Assembly: GCF_026735165.1 (NCBI RefSeq)
Contig: NZ_JAPQES010000001.1
Coordinates: forward strand, 620,001 to 684,000
Length of the DNA stretch: 64,000 bases
Direction of reading: 5' to 3'
Source of the DNA: Clostridium ganghwense
Lineage (GTDB): Bacteria; Bacillota; Clostridia; Clostridiales; Clostridiaceae
Position 1 is the stretch's first letter. Every line of letters starts with the position of its first letter. The notes under the pieces were generated by a model. It made no database searches, had not been told where the DNA came from, and saw nothing but the letters and a program-made list of their open reading frames with translations. Of this stretch, positions 1 to 7,933 are shown piece by piece. The position numbers were made by a program, and so were the translations under genes.

Positions 1-225
1 GAAATTTCCATTAAATTATTGAAGAATTGGGAAAAAGACTCTAAAGTAATTTCTATTTTTATTGATCATGAGTACATAGATGATATGCATGTTGAACTAT
101 TAAAACTAACTCAATATGTAAAATATAAAAATAAAAGTGATTCTCTTGCCTCACTACACAGTATAAAATTTTTAATAGATGATATTATTGACTTTGAAAA
201 AACAACTATACAAAATATTTTATAA
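1..225 (+). CDS. C-terminal fragment of a DUF4363-like protein
   Basis: The reading frame is open to the window edge, so only the last 74 or so residues are visible and the true start lies upstream. The fragment is helical and charged, with a WEKDSK stretch followed by a segment ending in IDFEKTTIQNIL. This pattern resembles the C-terminus of DUF4363 proteins, small clostridial proteins of unknown function that are often anchored by an N-terminal membrane helix. No catalytic motif is visible. The family match is from memory of the pattern. It is followed by about 160 bp of AT-rich DNA leading into the aldolase gene, with no clear terminator. Confidence 0.5.
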   Translation, partial: EISIKLLKNWEKDSKVISIFIDHEYIDDMHVELLKLTQYVKYKNKSDSLASLHSIKFLIDDIIDFEKTTIQNIL

Positions 226-330
226 TTTGGAAAAATTACCTTTTATTTTTTCAAAAATTTATTTATAATTATAACGTAGTGTACTATGGTAAATCTAATA
301 ATATTGGGTTATAATAATGGTAGGTGAATT

Positions 331-356
331 TTGTCCCATATGGACAATAATTGTCC
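331..356 (+). promoter_or_regulatory. Overlapping palindromic half-sites in the fba leader
   Basis: Between a TATAAT hexamer (310-315) and the fba ribosome binding site (373-381) lie three alternating copies of one half-site: TTGTCC (331-336), GGACAA (342-347) and TTGTCC (351-356). The first two form a palindrome with a 5-nt centre. The last two form the perfect 15-nt palindrome GGACAATAATTGTCC. The position just downstream of a promoter fits a repressor operator. The cognate regulator is unknown. Confidence 0.4.
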
Positions 357-388
357 CTATAATATATCATTTGGAAGGTGGAATTTAT

Positions 389-1315
389 ATGGCATTAATA
401 ACAACTAAAGAAATGTTTAAAAAAGCTTACGAAGGAAAATATGCTATCGGAGCTTTCAATATCAACAACATGGAAATAATACAAGGTGTTGTAAACGCAG
501 CTAAAGAAAAAAAATCTCCTGTTATTCTTCAAGTTTCAAAAGGAGCTTTAAACTATGCTGGTCCTAAATACTTAAAAGCTATGGTTGATGCTGCAATAGC
601 TGATACTGGAATAGATGTTGCTTTACACTTAGACCACGGTCCAGATTTAGAAACAGTTAAATTATGTATAGAAAACGGATTTACTTCTGTTATGTTTGAT
701 GGTTCTCACTACGAATACGAAGAAAACGTAGCTAAAACTAAAGAAGTTGTTGAATACGCTCACGCTCACGGAGTAACTGTAGAAGCTGAACTTGGAATAC
801 TTGCTGGTGTTGAAGATGAAGTAAGCAGTGATGTTCATGTTTACACTGATCCAGACCAAGCTGTTGACTTTGTTAACAGAACTGGTGTTGATTCATTAGC
901 TATAGCTATCGGAACAAGCCATGGTGCTTTTAAATTCGAAGGAGAAGCTAAATTAAGATTTGATATCTTAGAAGAAATCCAAGGAAAATTACCTGGATTC
1001 CCAATAGTTCTTCACGGTGCTTCAGCTGTTAACCCTGAATTAGTTGCAACTTGTAATGAATTTGGAGGACAAATTCCTTCAAAAGCTAAAGGTGTTCCAG
1101 CTGATATGTTAAGAAAAGCATCTTCAATGGCTGTATGTAAAATAAATATGGATACTGACTTAAGACTTGCTATGACTGCAGGAGTAAGAAAAGTATTTGG
1201 TGAAAAACCAGCTGAATTCGATCCAAGAAAATACTGTGGAGCTGGAAGAGAAACTATACAAAGAATAGTAGAAGATAAAATAGACAATGTTCTAGGTTCT
1301 GCAAACACTCTATAA
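389..1315 (+). CDS. fba: Class II fructose-1,6-bisphosphate aldolase
   Basis: This 308-residue enzyme cleaves fructose-1,6-bisphosphate to dihydroxyacetone phosphate and glyceraldehyde-3-phosphate in cytosolic glycolysis and the reverse in gluconeogenesis. Zinc-dependent class II features are visible: LHLDHGPD, with the catalytic Asp and a metal His near residues 81-85; VEAELG, with a metal-site Glu; GTSHGAFKF and VLHGAS, with the other zinc-binding His residues; and NMDTDLR near the phosphate-binding end. The frame extends upstream to 317, but the ATG at 389 has a good GGAAGGTGG ribosome binding site and gives the family's usual N-terminus. The gene appears monocistronic, ending in an intrinsic terminator. 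Codon use is that of a highly expressed gene. Confidence 0.95.
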   Translation: MALITTKEMFKKAYEGKYAIGAFNINNMEIIQGVVNAAKEKKSPVILQVSKGALNYAGPKYLKAMVDAAIADTGIDVALHLDHGPDLETVKLCIENGFTSVMFDGSHYEYEENVAKTKEVVEYAHAHGVTVEAELGILAGVEDEVSSDVHVYTDPDQAVDFVNRTGVDSLAIAIGTSHGAFKFEGEAKLRFDILEEIQGKLPGFPIVLHGASAVNPELVATCNEFGGQIPSKAKGVPADMLRKASSMAVCKINMDTDLRLAMTAGVRKVFGEKPAEFDPRKYCGAGRETIQRIVEDKIDNVLGSANTL

Positions 1316-1335
1316 TACATAAATTTATAGATACT

Positions 1336-1370
1336 AAAGGAGTATTGAAAAATCAATACTCCTTTTATTT
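1336..1370 (+). terminator. Intrinsic terminator after fba
   Basis: A perfect 13-bp stem (1336-1348 with 1353-1365) around an AAAA loop is followed by a T-rich run. It lies between fba and the convergent nucleoid-associated protein gene. Confidence 0.9.
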
Positions 1371-1380
1371 ATACTTAATT

Positions 1381-2418
1381 TTATTTTTCTATATAATTTG
1401 AAACATGTTTTATAGTCATATTTATAGTTCCATCACCATTTCTAATAATTTCAAATCTACTATTATCACCATAAGCTTCTTCGTTTATATATAAATCAAT
1501 ATCCTTATCTATTTTCAATCTTATTCTCTTAAACTTCTTTTCAATCCATTCCTTATCTATAGCAACATTTTCTACTCCACCCTGTTCTTTAATAAATTCG
1601 ACAAAATTTTGCTTAGTTTCAGTTTTGCCTTCAAAAAGTTCTTCTGCTACATCTTTTACATCAACTTTTTCTTCTTCTCTTAGTTTTTTCTTAATTGCAC
1701 TTCTAACTACCTCTTGTGCCTCTGCATTTTCTTTAAGATTAGTTCTTGTCCATTTCTCTGCTGCCTGCACAAAACTTTTTGTCATATCTCTTTCATTATC
1801 AATTACACTACATCCAAGATAATTGGTTATAAAATAATTTGATCCATATTCTTCACTATTTTTATTTTTAGTTTGTTTATCTATAACCATAAGATCAAAA
1901 TTATTTTCTTCTTTTATAGGCTTTATAAATGCACACTTTTGTAATCTCTGCCCACTTGCTGGAAGTCCAGTATATTGAGGTATGATATTTATACCAATTT
2001 TATTATCTACAAAATCTACAGTATGAACATAATTCTTTATATAATCCATTTTTAAAATTCCAAGCAAAGGACCATATTCCGTAGATATAGATATTATCAG
2101 TAAATCGCAAGAAGATATATTTCCTTTAGATCTCATAAGCAAAAACATCTGACTTGCAAGTTCTTTGGATACTTCAAGCAAATCGCTTTCACCATATAAA
2201 AATTCCTGTGAAATATCTTTAATTATATTTCTCTCCTTGTTAAAAACTGCGTATTTTAATTCTTCATCCTTAAAGCATTTTTGTATATGTTTATTTAAAA
2301 ATGTATATATTTCTTCATTTAAATCTAATCTATATTCATTTAAAATTGCTTCTTCTGAATTATTATCTAAAATATGAACTATTGCTTCATTAATTGTAAT
2401 TTCATTTATATATTCCAT
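1381..2418 (-). CDS. Nucleoid-associated protein, NdpA/YejK-like
   Basis: This 345-residue cytosolic protein has the layout of the 37-kDa nucleoid-associated protein family. It starts MEYINEITINEAIVHILD, with a DNNSEE..LN segment typical of the N-terminal half, and a later GCSVIDNERDMTKSFVQAAEKW segment matches the family core. The family binds nucleoid DNA; its physiological role is poorly defined. The frame extends 12 codons further upstream, but the ATG at 2418 has the ribosome binding site AAGAGGTGG at the right distance. The leader contains a terminator-like hairpin just upstream of that site, so expression may be attenuated. No neighbour shares its operon. Confidence 0.75.
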   Translation of the reverse strand: MEYINEITINEAIVHILDNNSEEAILNEYRLDLNEEIYTFLNKHIQKCFKDEELKYAVFNKERNIIKDISQEFLYGESDLLEVSKELASQMFLLMRSKGNISSCDLLIISISTEYGPLLGILKMDYIKNYVHTVDFVDNKIGINIIPQYTGLPASGQRLQKCAFIKPIKEENNFDLMVIDKQTKNKNSEEYGSNYFITNYLGCSVIDNERDMTKSFVQAAEKWTRTNLKENAEAQEVVRSAIKKKLREEEKVDVKDVAEELFEGKTETKQNFVEFIKEQGGVENVAIDKEWIEKKFKRIRLKIDKDIDLYINEEAYGDNSRFEIIRNGDGTINMTIKHVSNYIEK

Positions 2419-2439
2419 TATCTTACCACCTCTTGTAAA

Positions 2440-2478
2440 AAATAAAAAACACATCTCAATTATTTAATTTAGATGTGT
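2440..2478 (-). promoter_or_regulatory. Terminator-like hairpin in the leader of the NdpA-like gene
   Basis: On the minus strand an 8-bp stem, ACACATCT with AGATGTGT (14-nt loop), is followed directly by TTTTTTATTTTTT and then the ribosome binding site. No upstream gene on this strand needs a terminator because the neighbour is divergent. It may therefore act as an attenuator in the 5' leader. Confidence 0.45.
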
Positions 2479-2637
2479 ACTTAAACTATATTTTTATTAT
2501 AACATATTTTCTTTATGAAAAACTCTATATTTGATTTGCATTTTTACCATTATATAACTTTATGTATACCTTAAAGTCTTAGTGTTTTTTATTCGCATAA
2601 ATTATGCTATAATCTGAATATTAAGGAGTGATTACGG

Positions 2638-3192
2638 ATGCAAGAAATAGAAACTAGGATTATTAATATTAATATTGAAGATATACGTAAAAAATTATTA
2701 GGTATAAATGCTAAAAAAGTAAAACAAGAAAATCAAATCAATAACATATACGATTTCTCAGATAAAAAGCTCTTAAATGCAAAAGGATATGCCAGAATAA
2801 GGATAGTAGATGATGAGCTGAAAAACATTAAACATATTTACATGACAACCAAAAAACTTTTAAACCAAGATAAATATAAAGTTATGGAAGAAAATGAAAT
2901 AGAAATTAATGATGATGTGGAAGGTGAAAATATTTTTAGATCTCTTGGTCTTGAACTTGTGCAATCTATAAAAAAATATAGAGAAAGCTATAAATATAAA
3001 AACACTTTAATAGAAATTGATGTAAATGAAAAAAGTTTTTGTCCTTTCCCTTATATAGAAATTGAAACAGCTCATGAAGATGAGCTAAAAGAAGTCGTAG
3101 AATTATTGGGATATACCTTAGATGACACCACTTCTAAGACTATTTATGAAATAATGGAAGAATGGGGGAAAAGAAATATAAAAGGACTATAG
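2638..3192 (+). CDS. CYTH-domain protein (CyaB/thiamine triphosphatase superfamily)
   Basis: The 184-residue protein spans a single CYTH domain. It begins MQEIETRI, the ExExK-like signature that binds the triphosphate and metal, here in the reduced form EIETR. Alternating charged strands follow, for example GYARIRIV, MEENEIEIND and LIEIDVNEKSFCPFPYIEIET. CYTH enzymes act on nucleoside or inorganic triphosphates (class IV adenylate cyclases, thiamine triphosphatases, tripolyphosphatases). Clostridial members are usually tripolyphosphatase-like, and the sequence alone cannot fix the substrate. The start has the ribosome binding site TAAGGAGTG. The gene stands alone, ahead of a tRNA gene with its own promoter. 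Confidence 0.8.
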   Translation: MQEIETRIININIEDIRKKLLGINAKKVKQENQINNIYDFSDKKLLNAKGYARIRIVDDELKNIKHIYMTTKKLLNQDKYKVMEENEIEINDDVEGENIFRSLGLELVQSIKKYRESYKYKNTLIEIDVNEKSFCPFPYIEIETAHEDELKEVVELLGYTLDDTTSKTIYEIMEEWGKRNIKGL

Positions 3193-3237
3193 ATTTTTGA
3201 AAATTTCCAAATATGTTATTAGTTAATTGCAAATCGC

Positions 3238-3265
3238 TTGACATTTATCCTAAAAATGTTATAAT
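3238..3265 (+). promoter_or_regulatory. Consensus sigma-A promoter for tRNA-Gln
   Basis: A perfect TTGACA (3238-3243) and a perfect TATAAT (3260-3265) are separated by 16 bp, and the tRNA begins 14 bp after the -10 box. Confidence 0.9.
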
Positions 3266-3279
3266 ATTACTGATATCAT

Positions 3280-3355
3280 TGCCCAATAGCCAAGCGGTAA
3301 GGCACCTGACTCTGACTCAGGCACTCCGTAGGTTCGAATCCTGCTTGGGCAGCCA
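3280..3355 (+). tRNA. tRNA-Gln (anticodon CTG)
   Basis: The gene is 76 nt. It has a 7-bp acceptor stem (TGCCCAA/TTGGGCA), an anticodon stem CCTGA/TCAGG enclosing loop CTCTGAC (anticodon CTG, reading CAG), a T arm with GGTTCGAATCC, and an encoded 3' CCA. It is a single tRNA gene with its own promoter and terminator. CTG is the rarer Gln isoacceptor in AT-rich genomes, which mainly use CAA. Confidence 0.95.
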
Positions 3356-3358
3356 AAA

Positions 3359-3388
3359 ATCCGATACTCTAAGAGTATCGGATTTTTT
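3359..3388 (+). terminator. Intrinsic terminator after tRNA-Gln, probably bidirectional
   Basis: An 11-bp perfect stem (3359-3369 with 3373-3383) around TAA is followed by TTTTTCTT on the plus strand. The minus strand also has a T run after it, so it can serve the convergent larA gene. Confidence 0.9.
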
Positions 3389-3402
3389 CTTATTTAAGTA
3401 TT

Positions 3403-4680
3403 TTATTTTTTAACTACTACTGAAACTCCATCTGGTATAACTGTTATTTTACCATCTTTAGTTCCTAATATTTCATCAGCCATTTCTAGTGCTACATCTA
3501 CACTTGGTGCCCATTTCATATGCATATCTTCAATCATTTTTCTTGGAGCACCAGTTACCATAATAACATCATATTTTAATAATATTCTAGCAAGCACCTG
3601 TGATTCCCATTGGTCTGATATAGTTTCATGTCTATCTCTAGCTACTATTTCATTCATTATTTCTTTTACTGAATTAGCGTTTTTGAAGGTTTCATAAAAT
3701 TCTTCTCCACCATGACCATCATTACACATAGATACCATTATTATAACACCTTTTTCACCTAATGTAGCTTCTGCAGCTGTCATTCCTTTTACTGATTGAT
3801 ATATATTTTGGTCTAATGGATATCCTCCATTTGTTGAAATAGCTATATCTGCTTTAACAGCATTAACACCAGCTAAATCCTTCACAAATTCACATCCATT
3901 ATAATGTGCTTGTTCACGATTTCCTGCAAAAGCGCCAATAACTTTTTTATCTGAATCTATAACAACATTTAATATAAAGGCTAGATTTGCTTTTTCTGCA
4001 GCATATAACATGTCCTTATGAAGAGGATTACCTTCTAAATTACCTGTTCTTGCATAATTACTTCCAACAAACTCTGAACAGTGATTTGCTAATATAGTTG
4101 CCTTACTTGCAATACCTGGCAAAATTGATTTACGTCCTCCAGAAAAACCAGCAAAGAAATGAGGTTCAATAAATCCTTCTGCAATTAATAAATCAGCTTC
4201 AACTGCATATTTATTAATAATAAGTTCTCCACCAGATGGTAGTGTTCCTACTTTAACCAATTGAGAATCGTCCTGACTATCATGTATTATGAAATTTTCA
4301 TTGTTTGCAATTTCTTCGCCATACTTGTCTATAAGTTCCTCTTTAGTAGTTGCTCTATGCATTCCTGTAGCAACTAAAATAGAAATTTTAGCATTAGCAT
4401 TACCTTTTCTTATTTCGTCTAATAAAATTGGCATTGTTACATGACTTGGAACAGGTCTTGTGTGATCACTAGATATAATAACAACGTTTTCTTTTCCCTT
4501 AACCAATTCACTTAAAGGTTTACTTGAAATTGGATTTGTTAATGCTTCTCTAACAATTTCAATTTCTGTTCCTTCTGGCTTAAACTCATGTGCTTTAGAT
4601 ACTAATTTTGCTGCTACTCTTTCCTTCGGAATACTTATTTTCTTTTCGCCTCTACCATATGGCAAATTAAAAGTTAACAT
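3403..4680 (-). CDS. larA: Nickel-pincer lactate racemase LarA
   Basis: The 425-residue protein matches LarA, which interconverts D- and L-lactate using a covalently bound nickel-pincer nucleotide. Counting residues, the key positions of the characterised Lactiplantibacillus enzyme recur at identical numbers: D72, R75, H108 (TGMHR), H174 (EPHFFAG), K184 (GGRKS), H200 (ANHCSEF), Q295 and K298 (QSVKG), and W358. It should therefore be active on lactate or a close 2-hydroxyacid. The cofactor-building genes larB, larC and larE are not in this window, so they must lie elsewhere if the enzyme is functional. A FadR-type GntR regulator is encoded directly upstream on the same strand, and a matching operator lies in the larA leader. 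Confidence 0.9.
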   Translation of the reverse strand: MLTFNLPYGRGEKKISIPKERVAAKLVSKAHEFKPEGTEIEIVREALTNPISSKPLSELVKGKENVVIISSDHTRPVPSHVTMPILLDEIRKGNANAKISILVATGMHRATTKEELIDKYGEEIANNENFIIHDSQDDSQLVKVGTLPSGGELIINKYAVEADLLIAEGFIEPHFFAGFSGGRKSILPGIASKATILANHCSEFVGSNYARTGNLEGNPLHKDMLYAAEKANLAFILNVVIDSDKKVIGAFAGNREQAHYNGCEFVKDLAGVNAVKADIAISTNGGYPLDQNIYQSVKGMTAAEATLGEKGVIIMVSMCNDGHGGEEFYETFKNANSVKEIMNEIVARDRHETISDQWESQVLARILLKYDVIMVTGAPRKMIEDMHMKWAPSVDVALEMADEILGTKDGKITVIPDGVSVVVKK

Positions 4681-4719
4681 AAAAAATCCTCCTTTGATAT
4701 AATCACTAGTATTTTACGC

Positions 4720-4730
4720 TGGTATGACCA
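4720..4730 (-). promoter_or_regulatory. Candidate FadR-family GntR operator in the larA leader
   Basis: TGGTATGACCA fits the FadR-subfamily operator form TNGTNNNACNA. It lies 40 bp upstream of the larA start, just downstream of a plausible TTGCAA/TATATT promoter on the minus strand, so a bound regulator would block transcription. The adjacent GntR protein is the obvious candidate. Confidence 0.55.
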
Positions 4731-4917
4731 CCTGAAAAACATTTAATCCTTATTACGTATAATATACCACCTTTTACATTGGTTTTGCAACAAAATTCAG
4801 ACATTTTAAAATGTTTATTTTTTAACACACCTATAAAATAAAAACACTCTCCTAAAAAGAAGAATGTTCTCATCATTACAAATCTAATATTTTCTTTTAT
4901 ATTTTGTATTGATTGTT

Positions 4918-5622
4918 TTAATTTTTGCTAATCAGTTCCTCTAAATAATTTAGATGTCCTCTTATAGCCTTTATGGCCTTATCTGAATTTCTTTGTTTCA
5001 TAGCATTATAAATTTCTATATGCTGTTCTATAAATTTATGCATAGTTTCAGAATCAGACGCTAATCTTGTACGTGTATTCTTTATATGAAGATTCATAAC
5101 CTCAGAAATAGAAGTTAAAACTTGATAAAGAACTTTATTTCTACTTGCTTTTGCAATAGTATAATGAAACATCATATCTGCTTCAATACTACTTTTTTCA
5201 TTTCCTTTACTCTCCTCCAAAACTTCAATGTATCTCTTCATTTCATCTAACTCTTCATCTGTTATCTTATCTACGGCCAACCTAATACAATCACATTCTA
5301 ATACCATCCTAAGTTCTAATAATTCTTGTACCACATCTTCTTCTAATGCTAAAATTAAAGATAATGGTTCTAAAAACTTCATAGAACCTTCATTATTAGA
5401 TATAAATGTACCTTCTCCTGTTCTAGTTTCTATTACTCCAATTAACTCAAGAGCACTAAATGCTTCTCTAATAGAAGTTCTACTAACCCCTAAAGTTTCA
5501 TGTAGTTCATTTACTGTAGGTAATTTATCTCCTTTTTTTAATTTTCCTTGATATATAGAATCTTTAATTTGCTGAATTACCTGTTGATTAACTTTTGTAT
5601 TTTTAATACTTTTAAAAGCCAT
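4918..5622 (-). CDS. GntR-family (FadR subfamily) transcriptional regulator
   Basis: The 234-residue protein has an N-terminal winged helix (residues about 5-72; KLPTVNELHETLGVSRTSIREAFSALELIGVIETRTGEGTFI in outline) and a C-terminal all-helical FCD ligand domain (about 85-225) with the metal-binding Asp/His pattern. The family senses small carboxylates such as lactate, pyruvate or gluconate. The start chosen is the ATG at 5622, because the ATGGAGG 15 bp upstream contains its ribosome binding site. Its position upstream of larA and the operator-like TGGTATGACCA suggest that it controls larA in response to lactate. That is inferred from context. Confidence 0.85.
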   Translation of the reverse strand: MAFKSIKNTKVNQQVIQQIKDSIYQGKLKKGDKLPTVNELHETLGVSRTSIREAFSALELIGVIETRTGEGTFISNNEGSMKFLEPLSLILALEEDVVQELLELRMVLECDCIRLAVDKITDEELDEMKRYIEVLEESKGNEKSSIEADMMFHYTIAKASRNKVLYQVLTSISEVMNLHIKNTRTRLASDSETMHKFIEQHIEIYNAMKQRNSDKAIKAIRGHLNYLEELISKN

Positions 5623-5843
5623 TCTTTGTTCCTCCATAGCAGTTACAATCTTAAATATTAATTTTTATTATATATTATAACACATGTCAAAAAATTAACT
5701 CTATGTAAAATATTCTTTATGTATATTATTCCAAATGATATTTTTTAAGAAAATTCCTATAAATAAAAAACAAGCATAAATAATTATCATACTTATACTT
5801 GCTTTTCTATATTAACTATTTACATATCTAATTATTTATCAAA

Positions 5844-7013
5844 TTATTTATCAAAATTAAAGTTCTTTAATAAATCTGCAAAAGCAAAATTTCCTTCATC
5901 ATTATCGTTAAATTCAGAATAATCTCCACCAGTTTTATTGGCAGCTTCTTTAATACTTAAACTAATTTTTTGTTCTGCTTCTTTTATATCTAATATTTTA
6001 ACACTTACTTTATCACCTATATTCAGTACTTGTGAAGGCTTTGTAATATTTTCATCAGTAATTTGTGTAGTATGTACTAATCCTTCTATTCCATCTTCAA
6101 GCTGTACAAAAGCTCCAAAGTCTAACATTCTTGTAACTATACCTTCCACAACATTATCAATATTATATTTATCTTTTATATTATTCCAAGGATCTTCTTC
6201 TACATTTTTTAGGCCTAAGGCAATTCTTCCTTTTTCTTTATCAAAATCCAATACATAAACTTCTACTTTATCTCCTTCTGAAACTACTTCTGAAGGATGA
6301 TTAACTCTTTTCCATGATAAATCGGAATTGTGAATTAATCCATCAACTCCACCTAAATTAACAAAAGCTCCAAACTTAGCAAGTCGACTTACAGTCCCTG
6401 TTCTTTTTTCACCTTTCTTAAGTGAAGCCCAGACTTCTTCTTTTTTAACTTCTCTTTCTGCCTTTTCTACTTCTTTTCTAGATAAAACTACCTTCTTTTT
6501 CTCTTTATCTAATTCAATTACTTTTACCAATAAAGTTTTACCCACAAATTCATTTAAGTTCTTTACAAAAGAAATAGAAATATGTGATGCAGGTATAAAT
6601 GCCCTTATGCCTTTAACATATGTAACAACTCCACCTTTTACAACTTCACTTATTTTCACTTCAAAAGTAGAGTTATTTTTTGATGAATCCTGAAGTTCAT
6701 GCCAAGCTACAAGCTCATCTGCTTTTTTCTTAGATAAAACTACATTTCCCTCTCCATCATTTACTTTAACAATATAAACTTTAATCTTATCTCCAGCTTT
6801 TAAAATTTCTTTAAGATTTACTTCTTCATTTGATAAATCATCTTTTTTTATTATTCCATCAGTTATATATCCTATATTAACTAATACTTCACTATCTGTT
6901 ACTGAAATAACTTCACCTTCTACTAAATCTCCTCTATAAATTGGTTGCATAGATTTTTCAATTTCATTCATCATTTCACTCATTGATTTTTCTTCTACTT
7001 TATCAATTGTCAT
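5844..7013 (-). CDS. S1 RNA-binding protein, ribosomal protein S1 homologue
   Basis: The 389-residue protein contains four S1 (OB-fold) repeats at about residues 25-95, 110-178, 193-265 and 282-352. The conserved segments RLAKFGAFVNLGGVDGLIH and RMLDFGAFVQLEDGIEGLVH mark repeats 3 and 4, and the first two are more diverged. It is the usual form of the low-GC Gram-positive S1 homologue, shorter than the six-domain E. coli protein. It likely binds mRNA or the 30S subunit. In many clostridia this domain set is fused to IspH; here it is free-standing. The start has ribosome binding site GAGGAG. Confidence 0.85.
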   Translation of the reverse strand: MTIDKVEEKSMSEMMNEIEKSMQPIYRGDLVEGEVISVTDSEVLVNIGYITDGIIKKDDLSNEEVNLKEILKAGDKIKVYIVKVNDGEGNVVLSKKKADELVAWHELQDSSKNNSTFEVKISEVVKGGVVTYVKGIRAFIPASHISISFVKNLNEFVGKTLLVKVIELDKEKKKVVLSRKEVEKAEREVKKEEVWASLKKGEKRTGTVSRLAKFGAFVNLGGVDGLIHNSDLSWKRVNHPSEVVSEGDKVEVYVLDFDKEKGRIALGLKNVEEDPWNNIKDKYNIDNVVEGIVTRMLDFGAFVQLEDGIEGLVHTTQITDENITKPSQVLNIGDKVSVKILDIKEAEQKISLSIKEAANKTGGDYSEFNDNDEGNFAFADLLKNFNFDK

Positions 7014-7196
7014 CTACCACATCTCCTCACTTATTAAGTTATGAAACAATAAAATTATTCCTAGTATAAGTATAACAAAATATGTAATAATGAAAAGTAG
7101 TATATTCACTTTTAGTATACACAAGTCAATATATGAATAAATTTCTTCTCATAGTGCAAACTACCTACTAGTAAAAATAAAATGGAGGTAGAAATT

Positions 7197-7598
7197 ATGT
7201 ATACTAAAAGACTATCTTTTAAAAAAATATTATCTGTAGTTATATCATTGTTTTTAATGATCGGTTTTATACTCTCAGGTACAGCAAAAGCCTATAGAAA
7301 TATTTCCCCATCAGATTTAAAAGATTTAATTAATGCTTCAACTCCTATGATTATTGTGGATGTTAGAACGCCACAAGAACATTCTACTGGAAGAATTCCT
7401 ACTAGTGTAAATATTCCTCTAGATGTGCTTAAAACTGAAATTGCAAACAAGAATGTTCCTAAGAGTACCAATATTATAGTTTACTGTCAAAGCGGTAATC
7501 GTTCTTCTAAAGCCGCAAAGCTTTTAGATGATTTGGGGTACACTAATGTATATAATCTAGGTGGAATAAAAAATTGGCCTTATCAGATTGTAAAATAA
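7197..7598 (+). CDS. Secreted rhodanese-like sulfurtransferase
   Basis: The 133-residue protein has a signal peptide (basic MYTKRLSFKK, a hydrophobic core, and an AKA cleavage-like site near residue 32) followed by one rhodanese domain. The active-site loop is YCQSGNRSS, with the catalytic Cys near residue 100, and the upstream signature IIVDVRTPQEH is intact. It should be exported and may carry sulfane sulfur or act on thiosulfate or cyanide outside the membrane; the substrate is unknown. The ATG at 7197 is preferred to the in-frame ATG at 7182 because GGAGG just after 7182 is the ribosome binding site. The gene is divergent from the S1 homologue. Confidence 0.85.
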   Translation: MYTKRLSFKKILSVVISLFLMIGFILSGTAKAYRNISPSDLKDLINASTPMIIVDVRTPQEHSTGRIPTSVNIPLDVLKTEIANKNVPKSTNIIVYCQSGNRSSKAAKLLDDLGYTNVYNLGGIKNWPYQIVK

Positions 7599-7602
7599 CG
7601 CC

Positions 7603-7631
7603 TTGACAGCATTTCTTATTTACTCTATAAT
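7603..7631 (+). promoter_or_regulatory. Consensus promoter for the leuS leader
   Basis: TTGACA (7603-7608) and TATAAT (7626-7631) are both perfect, with the optimal 17-bp spacer. Transcription would begin near 7638, at the start of the T-box leader. Confidence 0.9.
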
Positions 7632-7639
7632 TAGACGCA

Positions 7640-7871
7640 AAAGAATAAAATTTGATATTGCGTTGATAAGGAGTAGTAATGTTTTATTCAATCAAAGAGA
7701 GCTGTCGGTTGCTGTAAGGCAGTATTGATAAAATATGAACTTACCTTTGAGTTTATCTGTTGAAAGCAGATACGGTTAAACCGTTATATTTTTAAGTGAG
7801 GCTTTATGCCTAATTAGAGTGGTACCGCGGAATTCCAACTTTCGTCTCTTATTTTAGAGATGAAAGTTTTT
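7640..7871 (+). promoter_or_regulatory. T-box leader (Leu specifier) of leuS
   Basis: The leader has the hallmarks of a tRNA-sensing T-box. An AGAGAGCTG segment lies on the ascending arm of stem I, the candidate specifier CTT (7740-7742, in GAACTTACC) encodes Leu, and the T-box sequence AGAGTGGTACCGCGG lies at 7816-7830. The intrinsic terminator at 7837-7869 is followed by a T run. Uncharged tRNA-Leu should stabilise the antiterminator and switch on leuS. The specifier assignment is by eye; the T-box itself is certain. Confidence 0.93.
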
Positions 7872-7933
7872 TTATTTTTCACAATTTAAATATTTATATT
7901 CAGCTATGTACTGAAGAGGGAGGTTAACTTTAA

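Noticed and set aside
1012-1356. A 114-residue minus-strand frame over the end of fba
   Set aside because: It overlaps a well-supported aldolase gene and the fba terminator.
3213-3279. Extension of the CYTH gene transcript as an RNA element before the tRNA
   Set aside because: The sequence is explained by a consensus promoter, and no conserved structure was seen.
3213-3413. A 66-residue plus-strand frame across the tRNA
   Set aside because: It covers the tRNA-Gln gene, its promoter and its terminator.
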